Assembly: GCA_905250115.1 (NCBI GenBank)
Contig: CAJNOI010000139.1
Span: forward strand, 110,259-174,258
Length of the DNA: 64,000 nt
Origin: Adineta steineri
Taxonomy: Eukaryota; Rotifera; Eurotatoria; Adinetida; Adinetidae
Direction: 5' to 3'
The notes under the pieces were generated by a model, which was not told the origin of the DNA, ran no database searches, and was given only the letters and a program-made list of their open reading frames with translations. A program made the position numbers and the translations under genes. This document shows, in pieces, positions 22,157 through 34,246 of the stretch (the first letter of the stretch is position 1; every line of letters begins with the position of its first letter).

Positions 22157-23479
22157 TAAAAACTGTTTATGCACGAGTATGTCTTTTTTACATCATTCTC
22201 GATATTATTAATATTATAAAACGGGCTTTTATAGGTAGTAAAGCAGTTCTTTATCGTTGTTCTTGTTATAAAATCCACTTTTGTATTTATCTACATAGAA
22301 ATAAAATCTTTATTCAGCCTTAAACTTTTCTTTATTGTATAACGGTAAAGATTTTATTAACTTCAGCTTTAAACAGACAGGGAGACTTCGAACATGAACT
22401 ATTCGTAAGATTTGATACGCAAAAGAGCAAGAAAATCCAAAGGCGTGATAGTAATCAACTAAGAGAGAAAGAGAGATTCTTCTGCATCTTTCGTTATAAA
22501 AGTTATTCTTGACTCTCAAACAACAGACAACAGGGTGTGGGTGTGACTGGTTATCTTCTCTCTACTCACACCCACACATCCTGTTCTGTACAATGGTGGT
22601 GCTCTTACTGAAAGAAATTTCACATTTATTTTTGTGGCTATATGTTCTTGGTTAAACAAAGATTTTGTTTTCAAACTCTTTATTTCGATTGTCTAAGAGA
22701 AACGATCGAATTCAGATCTAATTTCATCTGATACAATCAAGAATTTAGAAGATGTACATATGAAATCTCCGGTATGTTTCATGAAAGAGAATACGAGTCG
22801 GCTAGTTTTTGTCAGTTACATTGCCCATCGTTACCTGCTAATCTGTAAGATGATGCATTATAATGTATCTTTGATACATGTCGATTGGTCGAAAATTCAC
22901 AGGACACTGTTGGTTGAATATTAACAATTATGCTCGGTCTGAAACACTTTCAAAGTTAGGAAATCGAACTTTTCCTAACTTACTACTAGTTGCTGGGCGT
23001 TGTAGTTGTTTTAAACTGAAATATGAAATGAACTGTTATCTTGGTGACGACCAGTAGGCAACGAATGTGAAAATAAGTCTAAATAATTTGTCCTCGAATC
23101 AATAACAAGCATCATAAGGTACCTTAACTCTTTCATTAGTCACTATACCATCAAAGCTGAATCTCTGCTTTGTCAGTATGTATTCCTTCATGTCTTCGTA
23201 ATTCATTACACAAAATAAACATTGAAACGGTGAATGTGCATAACTCATGTATCTCAGATTCCGATCGTTGCGTTGTCTAATCGATTCGTTTCAAATATCA
23301 TTATCAAGGTCACCGTATGCGAATGTTCGTTTTGAAATTAGATCTGCGCATTTACCAAACCCTATGACAATTTTAACATGAATTATATTATAATAATTAT
23401 TTATTTACATATCAATAGCATCATTTTAACAACGAGCACATCATACACATTCAAATAATTATTTAAACATAGATACATT
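22157..23479. other. Intergenic, with one perfect hairpin
   Basis: A poly(A) signal AATAAA lies near 22302. No gene was recognised beyond the hairpin at 22531-22583. Confidence 0.5.
22531..22583. repeat. Telomere-like hairpin element, tightest copy
   Basis: CAGGGTGTGGGTGTGA (22531-22546) is almost perfectly complementary to TCACACCCACACATCCTG (22566-22583), with a loop of about 19 bases. It is the clearest of the five hairpins of this type. Confidence 0.6.
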
Positions 23480-24260
23480 AAAAACAACTATAAAATGAAT
23501 AGAATCATGTACATAATCAACTTCATTGACTATTTGATGGAAAAATTTTAATGTTTCTTTTGGTATATCCGATTTATTATACACATTTGTCATTATATTG
23601 TATATAGAAGATGTATTTTTCCATTTTAGGTGAATTAAATAACTTTATTTTTAAGAATGCTATTGATAATTTCTTTCCCTTTGAGTAAAATGACGTAGTT
23701 TTGAACATGCACATTTCATTCCTAAATATAAGTGTAGTTTGAAATTCATTTAGTTACAATGATATTTTATTTACCATTTTAAGAAAATATGTTTTTTACT
23801 AGTTGATCATCCTTCTCAATTTGAATGTATAAATCTATAGCTTTTTCAGCCTTATCATGATGTATATAACACATGGAATTTTAACCTTTAGCTTTGTTTA
23901 TGTTTACGATGATAAACGTATAGTCATAAGAGAGCTAATATACTGGTATAGGATATTTGAATAGCATCAACAAGTTGTTCTGCATATCGATTATCGCCAA
24001 TAGCAACAGGATATATATAAACAAGTTCTCTCTGTATTTGGATCTTATTCATAATAAATGGATCTTTTCTTATAAGGTTATGGAGTCGATCTGCTTCTAC
24101 TCTCTGTTTTGGATTATTGATTACTTGCATGCCAAGTAAATATTTGATATTTTTGTACAAATTTGTTAAATAAACGTAATACCTGTTTGGTCTCGGCGTG
24201 ATTGAAATGAACTTTCATACAGCGTTCATATTCTTGGCACAGGCCGATTAATAGATCAAG
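23480..24260 (-). pseudogene. Decayed pentatricopeptide-like (PPR) gene
   Basis: Reading the minus strand from 24260 to 23480, protein-like fragments appear in different frames separated by stops. In order they are QEYERCMKVHFNHAETKQ, a 60-residue open piece containing VEADRLHNLIRKDPFIMNKI and GDNRYAEQLVDAIQ (about 24110-23927), HHDKAEKAIDLYIQIEKDD (about 23870-23800), CSKLRHFTQ (about 23720), and SIYNIMTNVYNKSDIPKETL followed by KFFHQI (about 23610-23530). The two KAIDLYIQI / ETLKFFHQI pieces fit the second helix of 35-residue PPR/TPR-type repeats, and SIYNIMTNVY fits the first. Several in-frame stops (for example after NIFS and NYQ) rule out an intact product unless there is unusual splicing. 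The function of the ancestor would be organellar RNA binding or a TPR scaffold. Confidence 0.45.
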
Positions 24261-24885
24261 AAAAATATTTACAAGAACATTATGTTTATCATTTTCTTTT
24301 ATTCATGCCATTCTTAAGTTAAATTAACATAAAAGTTCATCATATTTTTGTTTTAACAAAAACTATTATCAAGTGTTCAAAGTCTCTCTGATATATATGC
24401 ATGTTTAAATAAAGTTGGAATCTATCTTAATAGTAGTAAAGATTCAACAAGAAGAAAAAAAACGAAACCATGTGTTTGCGTGCATGGAAGTGATAGATAA
24501 CAAAAAGAAAACAAACAAGATCTATCTCTTTTCATTTGTATGTAAATAATCATAAGAGTTATCTGTATAGTGTGTGTGTGTATATATATATAATATGTAT
24601 GACAAGTACGGAGAAAAGAGATGCCCGCAAGAAAAAAAACAAAGTAATAGTAAAGGAATGAATGGATTACAGAGAGCAAAAACAAGGAAATCAAATGAAA
24701 AAAATGATTGTAGATATGTTTATGTGTATGTCCAAAGAAAAGACTTTGTTCAATGTTGATCGGAGAACAAGCACTGTTTTTTTTTGTGTTCAATAACAAG
24801 AAAAACGATGTGTTAATTGATCACAATTGAGAGAGAGAAAAAGAAAGAAAAGAAAAGAAAACAAATAAACAAAAAAAGAAAAGTG

Positions 24886-26799
24886 TTAGAACATAAGATG
24901 CTCATCCATATTAACATGAGAATGAGAAAATTGTTGTTCATTCTCAGTAGTAACTAGACTATGATGATGATCTAATGGCCAATAAGATAAAAGTTGAAAT
25001 GCTTCACGCATGATATCCGATACACATTTTTCTTTTTTAATTGTTAAATTCGTTGTTGGAGCAACAATTGTAGTTGATGATGGTGGTAAATATTGATTCA
25101 TTTGCTGTTGTTGTTGTTGCTGTTGAACAATAAGCACCGGTGTTGAATGATGATTGGAATGTGTTGATGCATTTTCTTCGAGTACAAATGACGGTGATAT
25201 GATAATGCAATGTGACATTTGATTTTGTAATGAATTATGATTATTAGAAATATTATTACTGTTTTTTATTAATGTATTCGATGTAGTTATTGATTGTCGA
25301 TCTGTACATGAAATCATTGAAGATGATGGTGGATGATTTGAATTAGAATTCGAACCACCTGATGGACTTGTTGATGATGAACCAGGTGATGAAGATGATG
25401 AACAATCACCACTATGTGATGGATAATGTGTTAATACACTTTGTTCATTATCTTGTTGTTGATGTTGTTGCTGCTGCTGCTGTTGCTGTTGATGATGACC
25501 ATTATTTATAGTTGATGATGAATTTCCATTAATTCCTCCCATAGTCATACTATTTTCGGATAAATGTAATTCATCAGCTGCTGATAAATGTGAATGTCCA
25601 TAATGAGCTGGATAATATTGAACAGTTATATGTTCATCATTTTGTATTTCAACTTTCATCGATGATGTACAATGTATACCACAGCGTAATGAACCCTGAG
25701 CTTTACTACGACGTAAACCTTGACCAACTATTATTTTATCTAGAATTGTTGCAATTTTTCAAAGAAAATTTCTTTTTTGAAAGAACGATTTTACTCACAC
25801 GGTCCTGTACGATTACAATAATAATATTCAGTTGTTTGATTGTCTGATTTTCCTTTTGCACCACAATTTTTAACATATTTTGAACCAGTACGACTTTCAA
25901 AAGAAGATTTCCATTCAGTAAAATCTTTTCAATATGAAAATTATTAGATGAAAAAATTAAATTTTATATTTTCTACCTGCAAGACTTGTAAATTTTTTTT
26001 CTTCTGTACATTTGTATTCAGGTTTTTGATGATGATTAGATAGATGATTTCTAAATGTAAATAAATTCGAAATATTATTTTATTTATTATAATAAAATTT
26101 AAACATACCGAAGATCAGAAATAGCTAACATCTGATATGTACAGCCAGGTTCTTGGCATTTGACTCGATGAAGTGCCGTTGGTTCGACCATGCCTTCCCC
26201 GACGGAAAAAAACAGACACAATAGATATTCCAACATTTGTCTGTAAAAATGCTTTTTTCAAGATATAAACAAGTTAGAGACAGATAATTACTCTCCATGT
26301 AAAACAAATCATCCTAATCTGTTATATTATGCTGTTCATGAAAGCGATTCTTGATTACTTTTAACGATAATATAAAGATGTTCGAAACATTAATGATCCT
26401 AAGTCTTTTTCCTTGAGATACGATTAAATCTATGCTATGAGAACAGATTGTCTGTAATTTGTTTTAAAATAGCGTTTCACTATTTTTTGAAGGCTTAGAA
26501 TATTTGATTATACATAGAATTAACTTCAGATTCTATTGTAATTTAGAGTCAATTCTAAATAGCTGATAAAAATTCGCAGTTTCTCTCCTGTTAATTATTT
26601 AATTTATTAAATCATGCTGAAATTCCTTTACAGATAAGACTAACCTACCTCGATGTCGTTTTCGTTTGTGATAACGTAATCCAGCACCAGATCGATAGAC
26701 TTTTGCACACATTGAACAGACAAAACGACCTGTTCCAGCAACACCATTATTCAAAGCGGCTGACGGCGATGAGGCTGCCGACGAGCCTTTTCTTGTCAT
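24886..26799 (-). CDS. Zinc-finger protein A: two C2H2 fingers plus WRKY-GCM1-like domain
   Basis: Approximate exons are 26649-26799, 26109-26193, 25977-26050, 25799-25924 and 24886-25739, about 430 residues. Finger 1 is CSMCAKVYRSGAGLRYHKRKRH. Finger 2 is CQEPGCTYQMLAISDLRNHL plus SNHH (C-x4-C-x12-H). A conserved block follows: FTEWKSSFESRTGSKYV, EYYYCNRTG, LRCGIHCTSSM, then HITVQYYPAHYGH. The order Cys, Cys...Cys, beta-strand, HxxH resembles the WRKY-GCM1/FLYWCH/FAR1-type zinc fold known from transcription factors and Mutator transposases (inference). The C-terminal 200 residues are Gln/Ser/Asn/His-rich with poly-Gln, activation-domain-like. The start at 26799 was chosen because upstream codons are low-complexity Phe/Ser. 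It is a tandem paralogue of the gene at 28065-29707. Confidence 0.7.
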
Positions 26800-28064
26800 A
26801 TTTTCGAACAGAAAGGAAAGAAAAAACACAAAAGAAGAAAGAGGAAAAAAAAGAAAGAAAAATCTAAAAACAAAAAGAAAATATTCAAACACATGTTGCT
26901 TATTTTCATATTTCATCTTTCGACATCATATGGGTATATATAAATATATATATATATCAATTCAATCTCGTTTCGAGATTGTTTTAATAAATATTCTTAA
27001 CCAAATAAACGTTTCCTTTTTCTCTTTTTAGGTTGTATTCGAAATAAAAAAAAAGAAAAATGTGTTATGAATGAACGGAAAAAAACAAACGAACAAAACG
27101 AACAAACAAAATGTCTTGGAAGAAAAAAAAACAAAGGCATCTCTACAAAAAAACGAAATGAAGCAAAACACGGACAAGTGTGTTGCTAGTTAGTTTCTTG
27201 TTTTTTCGTAGAAGCATATGAAAAGAACAATAGGCCACAAAAAGAATAGTGAGATACACAAAAAGAGAAAGAAAACTATAGGCCAAAAAAAAAGAGTTTA
27301 TCAACAAGTAAAAAAACAAAAAAGAAAACAAAATGAAAAATGACGAGGTTCTTAATTCATCATATGTAATGCGTGGAGGAAACACGTGCGCATGCGTATG
27401 TGTATCTTATCGAGAGAGAGACCGGATATTAGATGTGTGTATATAGAGCAAAAAAAAAAGAAGCCACTGTACAAAAAAAAAAGAAGGCATGCTCAAAACT
27501 TTTATTTTTTCCTTTCTTCATCTCACTCTGGTTCTCATATATCAATACTACGTTTTTTTTCACTGTTTTATACTATTCATCGAAATAAATACAAAAAAAT
27601 TGTCTTTTTTAAATCGATGAATATAAAAATTAAAAAACATAATGTGTATATCTATTGGAATCTTGACGTTGAATTGTTCGATGATGTTTTGCTAGAATAA
27701 TTTAGATGAAGATAAGAGAGAAAGGAAGATTATTCTTTTTTGTGCATTTATAAAATACACATACACATACAGGTGTTTATCACACGCATTTGATGATTGT
27801 TGTATTCACCTGGAAAAATAAAATAATAGTGTAAGTTATTTTGTTCGAAGATGATGATTAAAGTTAAATATAGTTTTTACTACTCTTAATTTTAGAAAAT
27901 ATTCAAATAACGAGATTGATATTTTGTTTTTCCATGTACAGTATATCTGATGATATATTTCTAACAAATGAAAACTAGTCAAATTCTTCTTTTTCGTTAC
28001 ACTTTCAAATTTTCAAACTCTTATGAAATTATCATGAAAAATTTTATAATCTTAAGAAATTAAG
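26800..28064. other. Spacer between zinc-finger paralogues, purine/pyrimidine-skewed
   Basis: Long A-rich runs with GAAA repeats give many spurious frames on both strands. A possible small last exon of zinc-finger gene B lies on the minus strand at about 27783-27812 (acceptor TTTCCAG). Nothing else was recognised. Confidence 0.45.
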
Positions 28065-29707
28065 TCAAATGCTTACAGGCGCAATATTGATAATAATACT
28101 CGATGTTTGCGCATGATGTTGATGTTGAAGTCTAACACAATGATCAGTGGTTGTTGTTTGTGTTTGCTGTTGAACAGCCGCTTGCACAACTGTTTGAATG
28201 GGCGGAATTGTTTGTTGTTGGACAGATGGTTGTTCAACTAATTCACCATTTGTAGTTGGTAAAACTGTATTGACGGAATTAGATGATGGTGGAGCTTGTA
28301 ACGGTGGTTCAGCAGTATGACCATAATGTGCTGGATAATACTGTACGGATATTTGATCATTACGACTGATATCAACTTTCATAGATGATGTACAATGAAT
28401 ACCGCAACGAAGTGAATCAAGAGCTTTTGAATTACGACGCCATCCTTGTCGAGTTTGTTTATCTAGATTAATATTTTAAATTATTTAATTACTATGAAGA
28501 ATTAAATGATTAATATTTACATGGTCCTGTTCGATTGCAATAATAATATTCAGTTGTTTGATTCTCGGATTTGCCTTTAGAACCACAATTTTTCACATAT
28601 TTTGAACCACTACTCTGTTCAAATGTACTTTTCCATTCAGTAAATTCTAAAAGAAAAATCAAAAATTCGTACAAACAGAAACCTTATCAAAATATTTAAT
28701 CAAATGTTTGAAATCGATAACTAAAAATGTCTTCCTTCAGATATAGTTCCATTAAAGATCTGAACTATTTTTATAAATAATGAACAATGTATAGATTTTA
28801 TCTTTTGAAATAAGAAAAGATATTGCAAGAAAGAAAATCAAGTTTCGCTTAGGGAATAATCTAAACTTTCTCTTTAATCAATAAAGATCACATTTGTTTA
28901 TAGATCTACCAAATTTATAACTTGGAATATTCCAAGAAAATATTTTATCTTCTAAAAATCTTACCTGTAAATGAGTTAAATTTTTTCTCTTCAGTAGTTT
29001 TATATTCTGGTTTTAAATGATGATTTGCTAAATGATTTCTTAGATCAGATATCGCCAACATTTGATAGGCACATCCATTTTCTAGACATCGTACACGATG
29101 TAATTGAGTCGGTTTAAGCATACCTTCATCTAAACATAAAATCTCAATCTAGAATATCTTCTCGTTTTCTTATTTTTGAATTTCTTTTACCTCGATGTCG
29201 CTTTCTTTTATGATATCGTAGACCGGCTGATGATCGATAGACTTTATTGCATAAACTACAAACTAGTCGATCTTGTCCTGGAGATTTTGTTGTCTTATTT
29301 TGAATTGATGTATTAGGAATAGTAGTTGTAGCAGATGAAGGTGCAACAAGTGCAGTTGAAGTATTAGTTACAGCTGTTACCGTTGGTTGTTGGGCATTCG
29401 TCGTTGTAGGTAATTGTTGAGTAATCATAGAAGGGACAGCTATATTAAAAAATAAAGTTAGTTTTAAAACTTTAATCGAATTCTATTATCTACCCAATGG
29501 TGTTGTAATAATCATTGGTGCTGCATTATTTGATGTATGCAATACAAAGTGTTGTTGTTGTTGCTGTTGTTCAGTAACTGGTTGCTGTTGAACAATAACG
29601 ATTCCACTTGATGTTGTAGTAGTAGTTGTGGTAGTGGTTGGTATTGGAGTTAAACTACTCCCACCCCCACCTGGTTGGGTATTATTCTGCTCGTTCTTTT
29701 TTGTCAT
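28065..29707 (-). CDS. Zinc-finger protein B: paralogue of protein A
   Basis: Approximate exons are 29494-29707, 29191-29439, 28965-29129, 28521-28646 and 28065-28462 (about 380 residues), all joined through matching phases. A Thr/Gln-rich N-terminus precedes finger 1 (CSLCNKVYRSSAGLRYHKRKRH), finger 2 (CLENGCAYQMLAISDLRNHL), and the same zinc-domain block as protein A (FTEWKSTFEQSSGSKYV, EYYYCNRTG, LRCGIHCTSSM, ISVQYYPAHYGH). The intron positions are identical in the two genes, so they arose by tandem duplication. The tail is short and Gln-rich. The last codons (CCT/GTAAGC) look like a donor, so the gene may continue to an exon at about 27783-27812 instead of stopping at 28065. Likely a nuclear DNA-binding protein; targets unknown. 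Confidence 0.7.
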
Positions 29708-30953
29708 TAAATTCTTTTTTTTCGGAATTACGAGACCGCCAACTAGGAGAGTCTCAAAAAAACATATAAAAAAAAGAAATTTATAATTAAACGAAAAGAG
29801 AAAAATATATATATATCTTATATATATATTATGAGTTATCTAAAAACAGAAAAGAAAGAAAAGAAAAAGAGGATGGACGAAACATGTCTTGTGTTCTCTT
29901 TTCTACTACTCTAACGTTTAAAACAGAGGAGAAAGAGAAGAAAATAGAGAACAACATTGTCAAAAGACAGAAACAAACTATCAGCATACATTTTCGCACT
30001 ATATGCCGTTCGGTTGGAAGAAGTAGTGATTTTTTCCTTTGCTTACCCTTTCTCTCTCCTCCTCTCTTCTTTCCCTTCTCTACCGCGCGCGCTAAGCATA
30101 TAGAAAAGGACAGAAAAGAAGTGATCGCAAAGGGCGTTGTCGTCGATTTGAGTGTATACATGTTCGAACGAGAGAAAGAAAGAAATAGAATAGAGAAAAG
30201 TGTAGGTAGAGAAACAAGGACGACGACGGACGACGACGGCAACTAGTCGAAGAAGAAGAAGAAGAAAAATAAAAAGGCCAAAAAAGAATAAAGAGAAAAA
30301 AAACGAACGCAGAGAGGACAAGAAGAAACAGAAGAAAGAAAAATATAATAGAAAGGAAGAAAGAACGAGTGCATTTCATTCACCAATCATTCTCTATTTG
30401 CATAGACATATACGGATAGATGTCAATAGAACACAGTTCAAATGTTAACGCTACTTGTCAAAAGAATATTTCATTGATAGTAGCGTTCTGTATGATCCAT
30501 ATGTTACAAAAGCATATATTAAATTCGATTTGTAATATGAAAAATATGAGACTATGTTCATTGTTTTTATATAAAATATAAACTTTGAAAAATATTTACA
30601 ATTGTAGTTATAAAATATGTTCTATTTTTTATCAGAAAATGAATCGTCTGGTTATGTTCAATCAATTATTAAAGACTTCTTTACTGTGAAATTTACAATT
30701 AAACTATGTTAAAAGTTTATCTATTTTAATAGAGTACTTTCATTAACTTATCACAGAACTAGGTCGAATTTAATTTCGCAATTTCATGTGAAAATGAGTC
30801 AGAGATAAAATATGACTGTTAATTTCACAAGTCAGGTGAAAGGTAATATCCGTTACAAAATACATTCTATTCAAATCATACATATTATATATAAAAACTT
30901 AACTAAAGTTGATTTTTTTACATGTAATATTTTAGATTTGTGAATAGTAACAA
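29708..30953. other. Intergenic, strongly purine-biased, with UROD upstream region
   Basis: About 29810-30370 is dominated by AGAAA/GAAGAA runs on the plus strand (overlapping spurious frames on both strands). An acceptor-like TTTTAG at 30930-30935 lies 18 bp before the UROD start. No gene was recognised. Confidence 0.5.
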
Positions 30954-32121
30954 ATGTCATCAACTGATTTTCCTCCATTGAAAAATGATCTCATTCTTCG
31001 TGCATGTCGTGGTGAATCAATTGAACGTGTACCCATTTGGATAATGCGTCAAGCTGGTCGTTATTTACCTGAATATAAAACGATTAGTTCTCAACATTCA
31101 TTTTTCGAAGTATGTCGTACACCATCACTTGCTTGTGAAGTTACATTACAACCAGTACGTCGATTTGATCTTGATGCTGCAATTATTTTTAGTGATATTC
31201 TTGTTATACCACAAGCACTTGGTATGCAAGTAGATATGGTAGCCAATGAAGGACCTTGTTTTCCTCAACCACTTAAAGTACCTGATGATATTACTAAACA
31301 AATTGATCGAACACGAAAAGCGAGCGTAGAATTAAAATATGTATATGAAGCTATTACTTTAACAAGACGTACACTTGATGGACAATGCCCATTAATTGGA
31401 TTTAGTGGTGCTCCATGGACACTTATGTCCTACATGATCGAAGGTAAATATCCTATGAAAAAAAATTTATTATTCTAAACTATTTTATTATTTAGGTAAA
31501 GCAAGTGCAACAATGTCAAAAGCAAAACGTTGGTTATATAGTTATGAAAAAGAATCACATGATCTTCTTAATTTACTTGCTAATTTTGTTATTGATCATC
31601 TTGTTGAACAGATTGCAGCTGGTGCACAACTTGTTCAATTATTTGAATCACATTGTTCTTGTTTAACACCTGATTTATTTAATCGTTTTTCATTTACATA
31701 TCTTTGTCAAATTGCTAAAGGTGTTCGTGAAGAACTTTCAAAACGACAACTTCCATCTGTACCATTTATTGTTTTTGCTAAAGATGCTCATTATGGTCTT
31801 CAAGATTTAGCAGCAACTGGTTTATTTGATGTTATTAGTCTTGATTGGACAATTACATCTACATGTATACAATCATTACGAAATGAAAATTCAAAAATAG
31901 TACTTCAAGGAAATCTTGATCCATGTGCATTGTATTCATCAAAAGAAAATTTAGAAAAATTTGTTCGAGAAATGCTTCAAGTATTTGGTACAAAAAAATA
32001 TATAGCTAACTTAGGTCATGGAATTTATCCAGATATGTCAACTGACAATGTTAAATGGTTTATTGATGCTGTTCATGAGATTTCAAAAGAAATGAATGAT
32101 AGTAATGAAGAAAAAGCGTGA
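30954..32121 (+). CDS. UROD: Uroporphyrinogen decarboxylase
   Basis: Exons 30954-31443 and 31496-32121 give 371 residues, close to human UROD (367). The enzyme removes four acetate carboxyls from uroporphyrinogen III to make coproporphyrinogen III, the fifth step of heme synthesis, in the cytosol without cofactor. Both family signatures are present: [15 protein letters not shown] (residues about 27-41, with the substrate-binding Arg residues) and [16 protein letters not shown] (about 148-163, spanning the intron). [15 protein letters not shown] carries the catalytic Asp, and [11 protein letters not shown] near the C-terminus carries the conserved His. It is the first of a head-to-tail series; CNP starts only 145 bp downstream, with no AATAAA in the gap. 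Full-length and apparently functional. Confidence 0.96.
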
Positions 32122-32266
32122 TAGGAGTTTATTGAAGTTTTTGTCTTTCGTTTGCTTGCTTTTTTATATGGCTTTTCAAGGATATTGCATCTATTTCTGC
32201 ACTACAGTTGATTATTAGATTTATATATATATAGATCATTGACATTTGTTTTTGTTGGATTTTTAG

Positions 32267-34134
32267 ATGTTTGATTGGATTTTTCCATCCGTTTTAATGC
32301 AAAATGTTTCTTCAAAAAAAGTAAATTTTGTTTGATTATTAATAATTGACTAAATTCAAATATTATTTACGTTTTATTATAGAAACAAGGAACACAACTT
32401 CGAATACTTGATGTTCAACAATTGGATCATATGTATTCTCTCTCACATCCAGTTATAGCATGTCAAGAAACAATTGCTCATCTTCAGAGAACAAAGGTAT
32501 TATTATAACTATCGAAAAAATGAGAAATGAAATATCTAAAATCTATTCTAGGTCATGTTTCTAATGCGTGGACTTCCTGGTTCAGGTATATAAAATTCAT
32601 CATGAAACAATATCTTCATCTTATAATATTTTAGGAAAATCAACATTAGTAAATATCCTAAAACGAATCTATTGCAAATCATTTATTGTTTGTTCGGCTG
32701 ATAATTATTTTATTGATAGTAATGGTGTTTATAATTTCAATCGAGATAAAATTGGTGTTGCACATCAAGTTTGTCAACAACAAGCTGAAGATGCTTGCAA
32801 GTAAATATTCATATTTTTTAATATTTTATTTCTTAATTTAAATTTTATTTTAGAAAAAATATTCTTGCAATAATTATTGATAATACAAATATTCGTATGG
32901 ATGAATGTAGACCATATCTTCAGAAAGCATCTAATTATGGTTATATTGTGATTGTTGTTGAACCACGAACAAACTGGAAACGTGATCCAAATGTTTTAAT
33001 GGGTTAGTTATGAATATAGATATTGAAATCAATGTATAATCTTTATGTTTTCTTAGAACGAAATACACATCAAGTTCCATTAGATGTAATACAAGGACGT
33101 CTTCGTCAATTTAATCCACTTACTCCATTCTATTTTGGTTTATTTCTTAATCATGAACAATCAACATATGTTCTTCAAGAAGCTTATGATTATTATCAAC
33201 AAGCGTTACAAACATTTCCACAATTAAAACGAGATTTGGAGCGAATTAGTCGAGATAAAAGTAAAATTATAGATGATATGTATATTAGTAAAGAAATTCT
33301 ATTGTTTTCTTCTTCACATAGATATATCGGTGAATGGTTTATTAAGTCGATCAAATATGAGTGTTCAACCGAAAATTCTTCATTGTACTGTAAAATTCAT
33401 TGGAAAAAATACAGATCAAAGTCGAAATGAATATACAAATTATGCTGCCAATCGTTTAGTTTCACATTTACTTGGAAAAGTATGTCCAGGTTATATTGTT
33501 GGATTTACTATTACACCACGTACTTTAGGTAATTAATTGAAACCAATCATATTAATTTAGTATTTAATTTTTCTGTTATCGTATAGGTGCACGTCTTCTT
33601 TTTCCAAATCGTAATGTTTGGTCAATTTGGGGTCAAGATGATAATGAATCACCCAAAAAAGAATCACCATCCCATACTAATAATAATAATTATGATAATA
33701 ATAGTAGTAATAATAATAAAAAACAACGTCCATTTCATCGTAATAATAAATCGAAAATAACCACCACTGATAATTTCAATACTAATGATGACGAAAATGC
33801 ATCAATGGTCAGATCAGTCGATGATGTACTTTTAGTTGATAAAATCATTCCAACAAATGAATCTGAACAAATATCATTTCTTCATCCAACATTTGGTTTT
33901 CTTTCTCGTGCTCATTTAACATGTGGTGTTGCACCAGATATAAGTGCATCACAAACAGGTCATGATATGACTGAAATGATTAAAAAAGAAAGTGATAGTA
34001 TTCATAGAAATACTCCTACACCTGAAAGTAATGATGAACGAACAGTAATGAAATTCTTTGGTGAGGGACATTGTATTGTTTATTTAAAAGAACCAATTCC
34101 AATTGACACTGTTTTTACTGGTTGTTTTCATTAA
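32267..34134 (+). CDS. CNP: 2',3'-cyclic-nucleotide 3'-phosphodiesterase (CNPase)-like
   Basis: Eight exons are proposed: 32267-32320, 32383-32496, 32552-32585, 32635-32800, 32854-33002, 33057-33260 (or to 33287), 33322-33528 and 33587-34134, about 490 residues. An N-terminal P-loop kinase domain starts MFLMRGLPGSGKSTLVN, then VCSADNYFID, IIIDNTNIRMDE, VIVVEPRTNWKRD and LTPFYFGLFL, tracking vertebrate CNPase block by block. The C-terminal 2H phosphoesterase domain has both HxT/S-type motifs, LHCTVKF and RAHLTCGVAPD, plus VFTGCFH at the end. The enzyme hydrolyses 2',3'-cyclic nucleotides to 2'-nucleotides; outside vertebrate myelin its role is probably RNA metabolism or membrane-cytoskeleton linkage. 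An Asn/Lys/Ser-rich insertion of about 60 residues (33650-33800) sits between the two catalytic motifs. No C-terminal prenylation CaaX box is seen. Confidence 0.87.
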
Positions 34135-34246
34135 TTGTTAATTGTTTTTCCTCTTTTTTCTTTTTTGTTAAGTAAACTTGAAAAATTGTTATTACACGGG
34201 CTTTGCTTTTCTTTTTTCAGATTAAACTAATTCTGTGAAAAATAAA

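Noticed and set aside
24422..24799. 125-residue minus-strand frame
   Set aside because: Low-complexity Phe/Leu/Ser/His composition from purine-rich DNA; no domain and overlapping plus-strand frame.
25441..25500. CTG/TTG repeat tract considered as a microsatellite feature
   Set aside because: It is the poly-Gln coding part of zinc-finger gene A and does not need a separate call.
29829..30379. Cluster of 90-140-residue frames on both strands
   Set aside because: All arise from GAAA/AGAAGA runs that give stop-free Lys/Glu or Phe/Ser/Leu frames; not coding.
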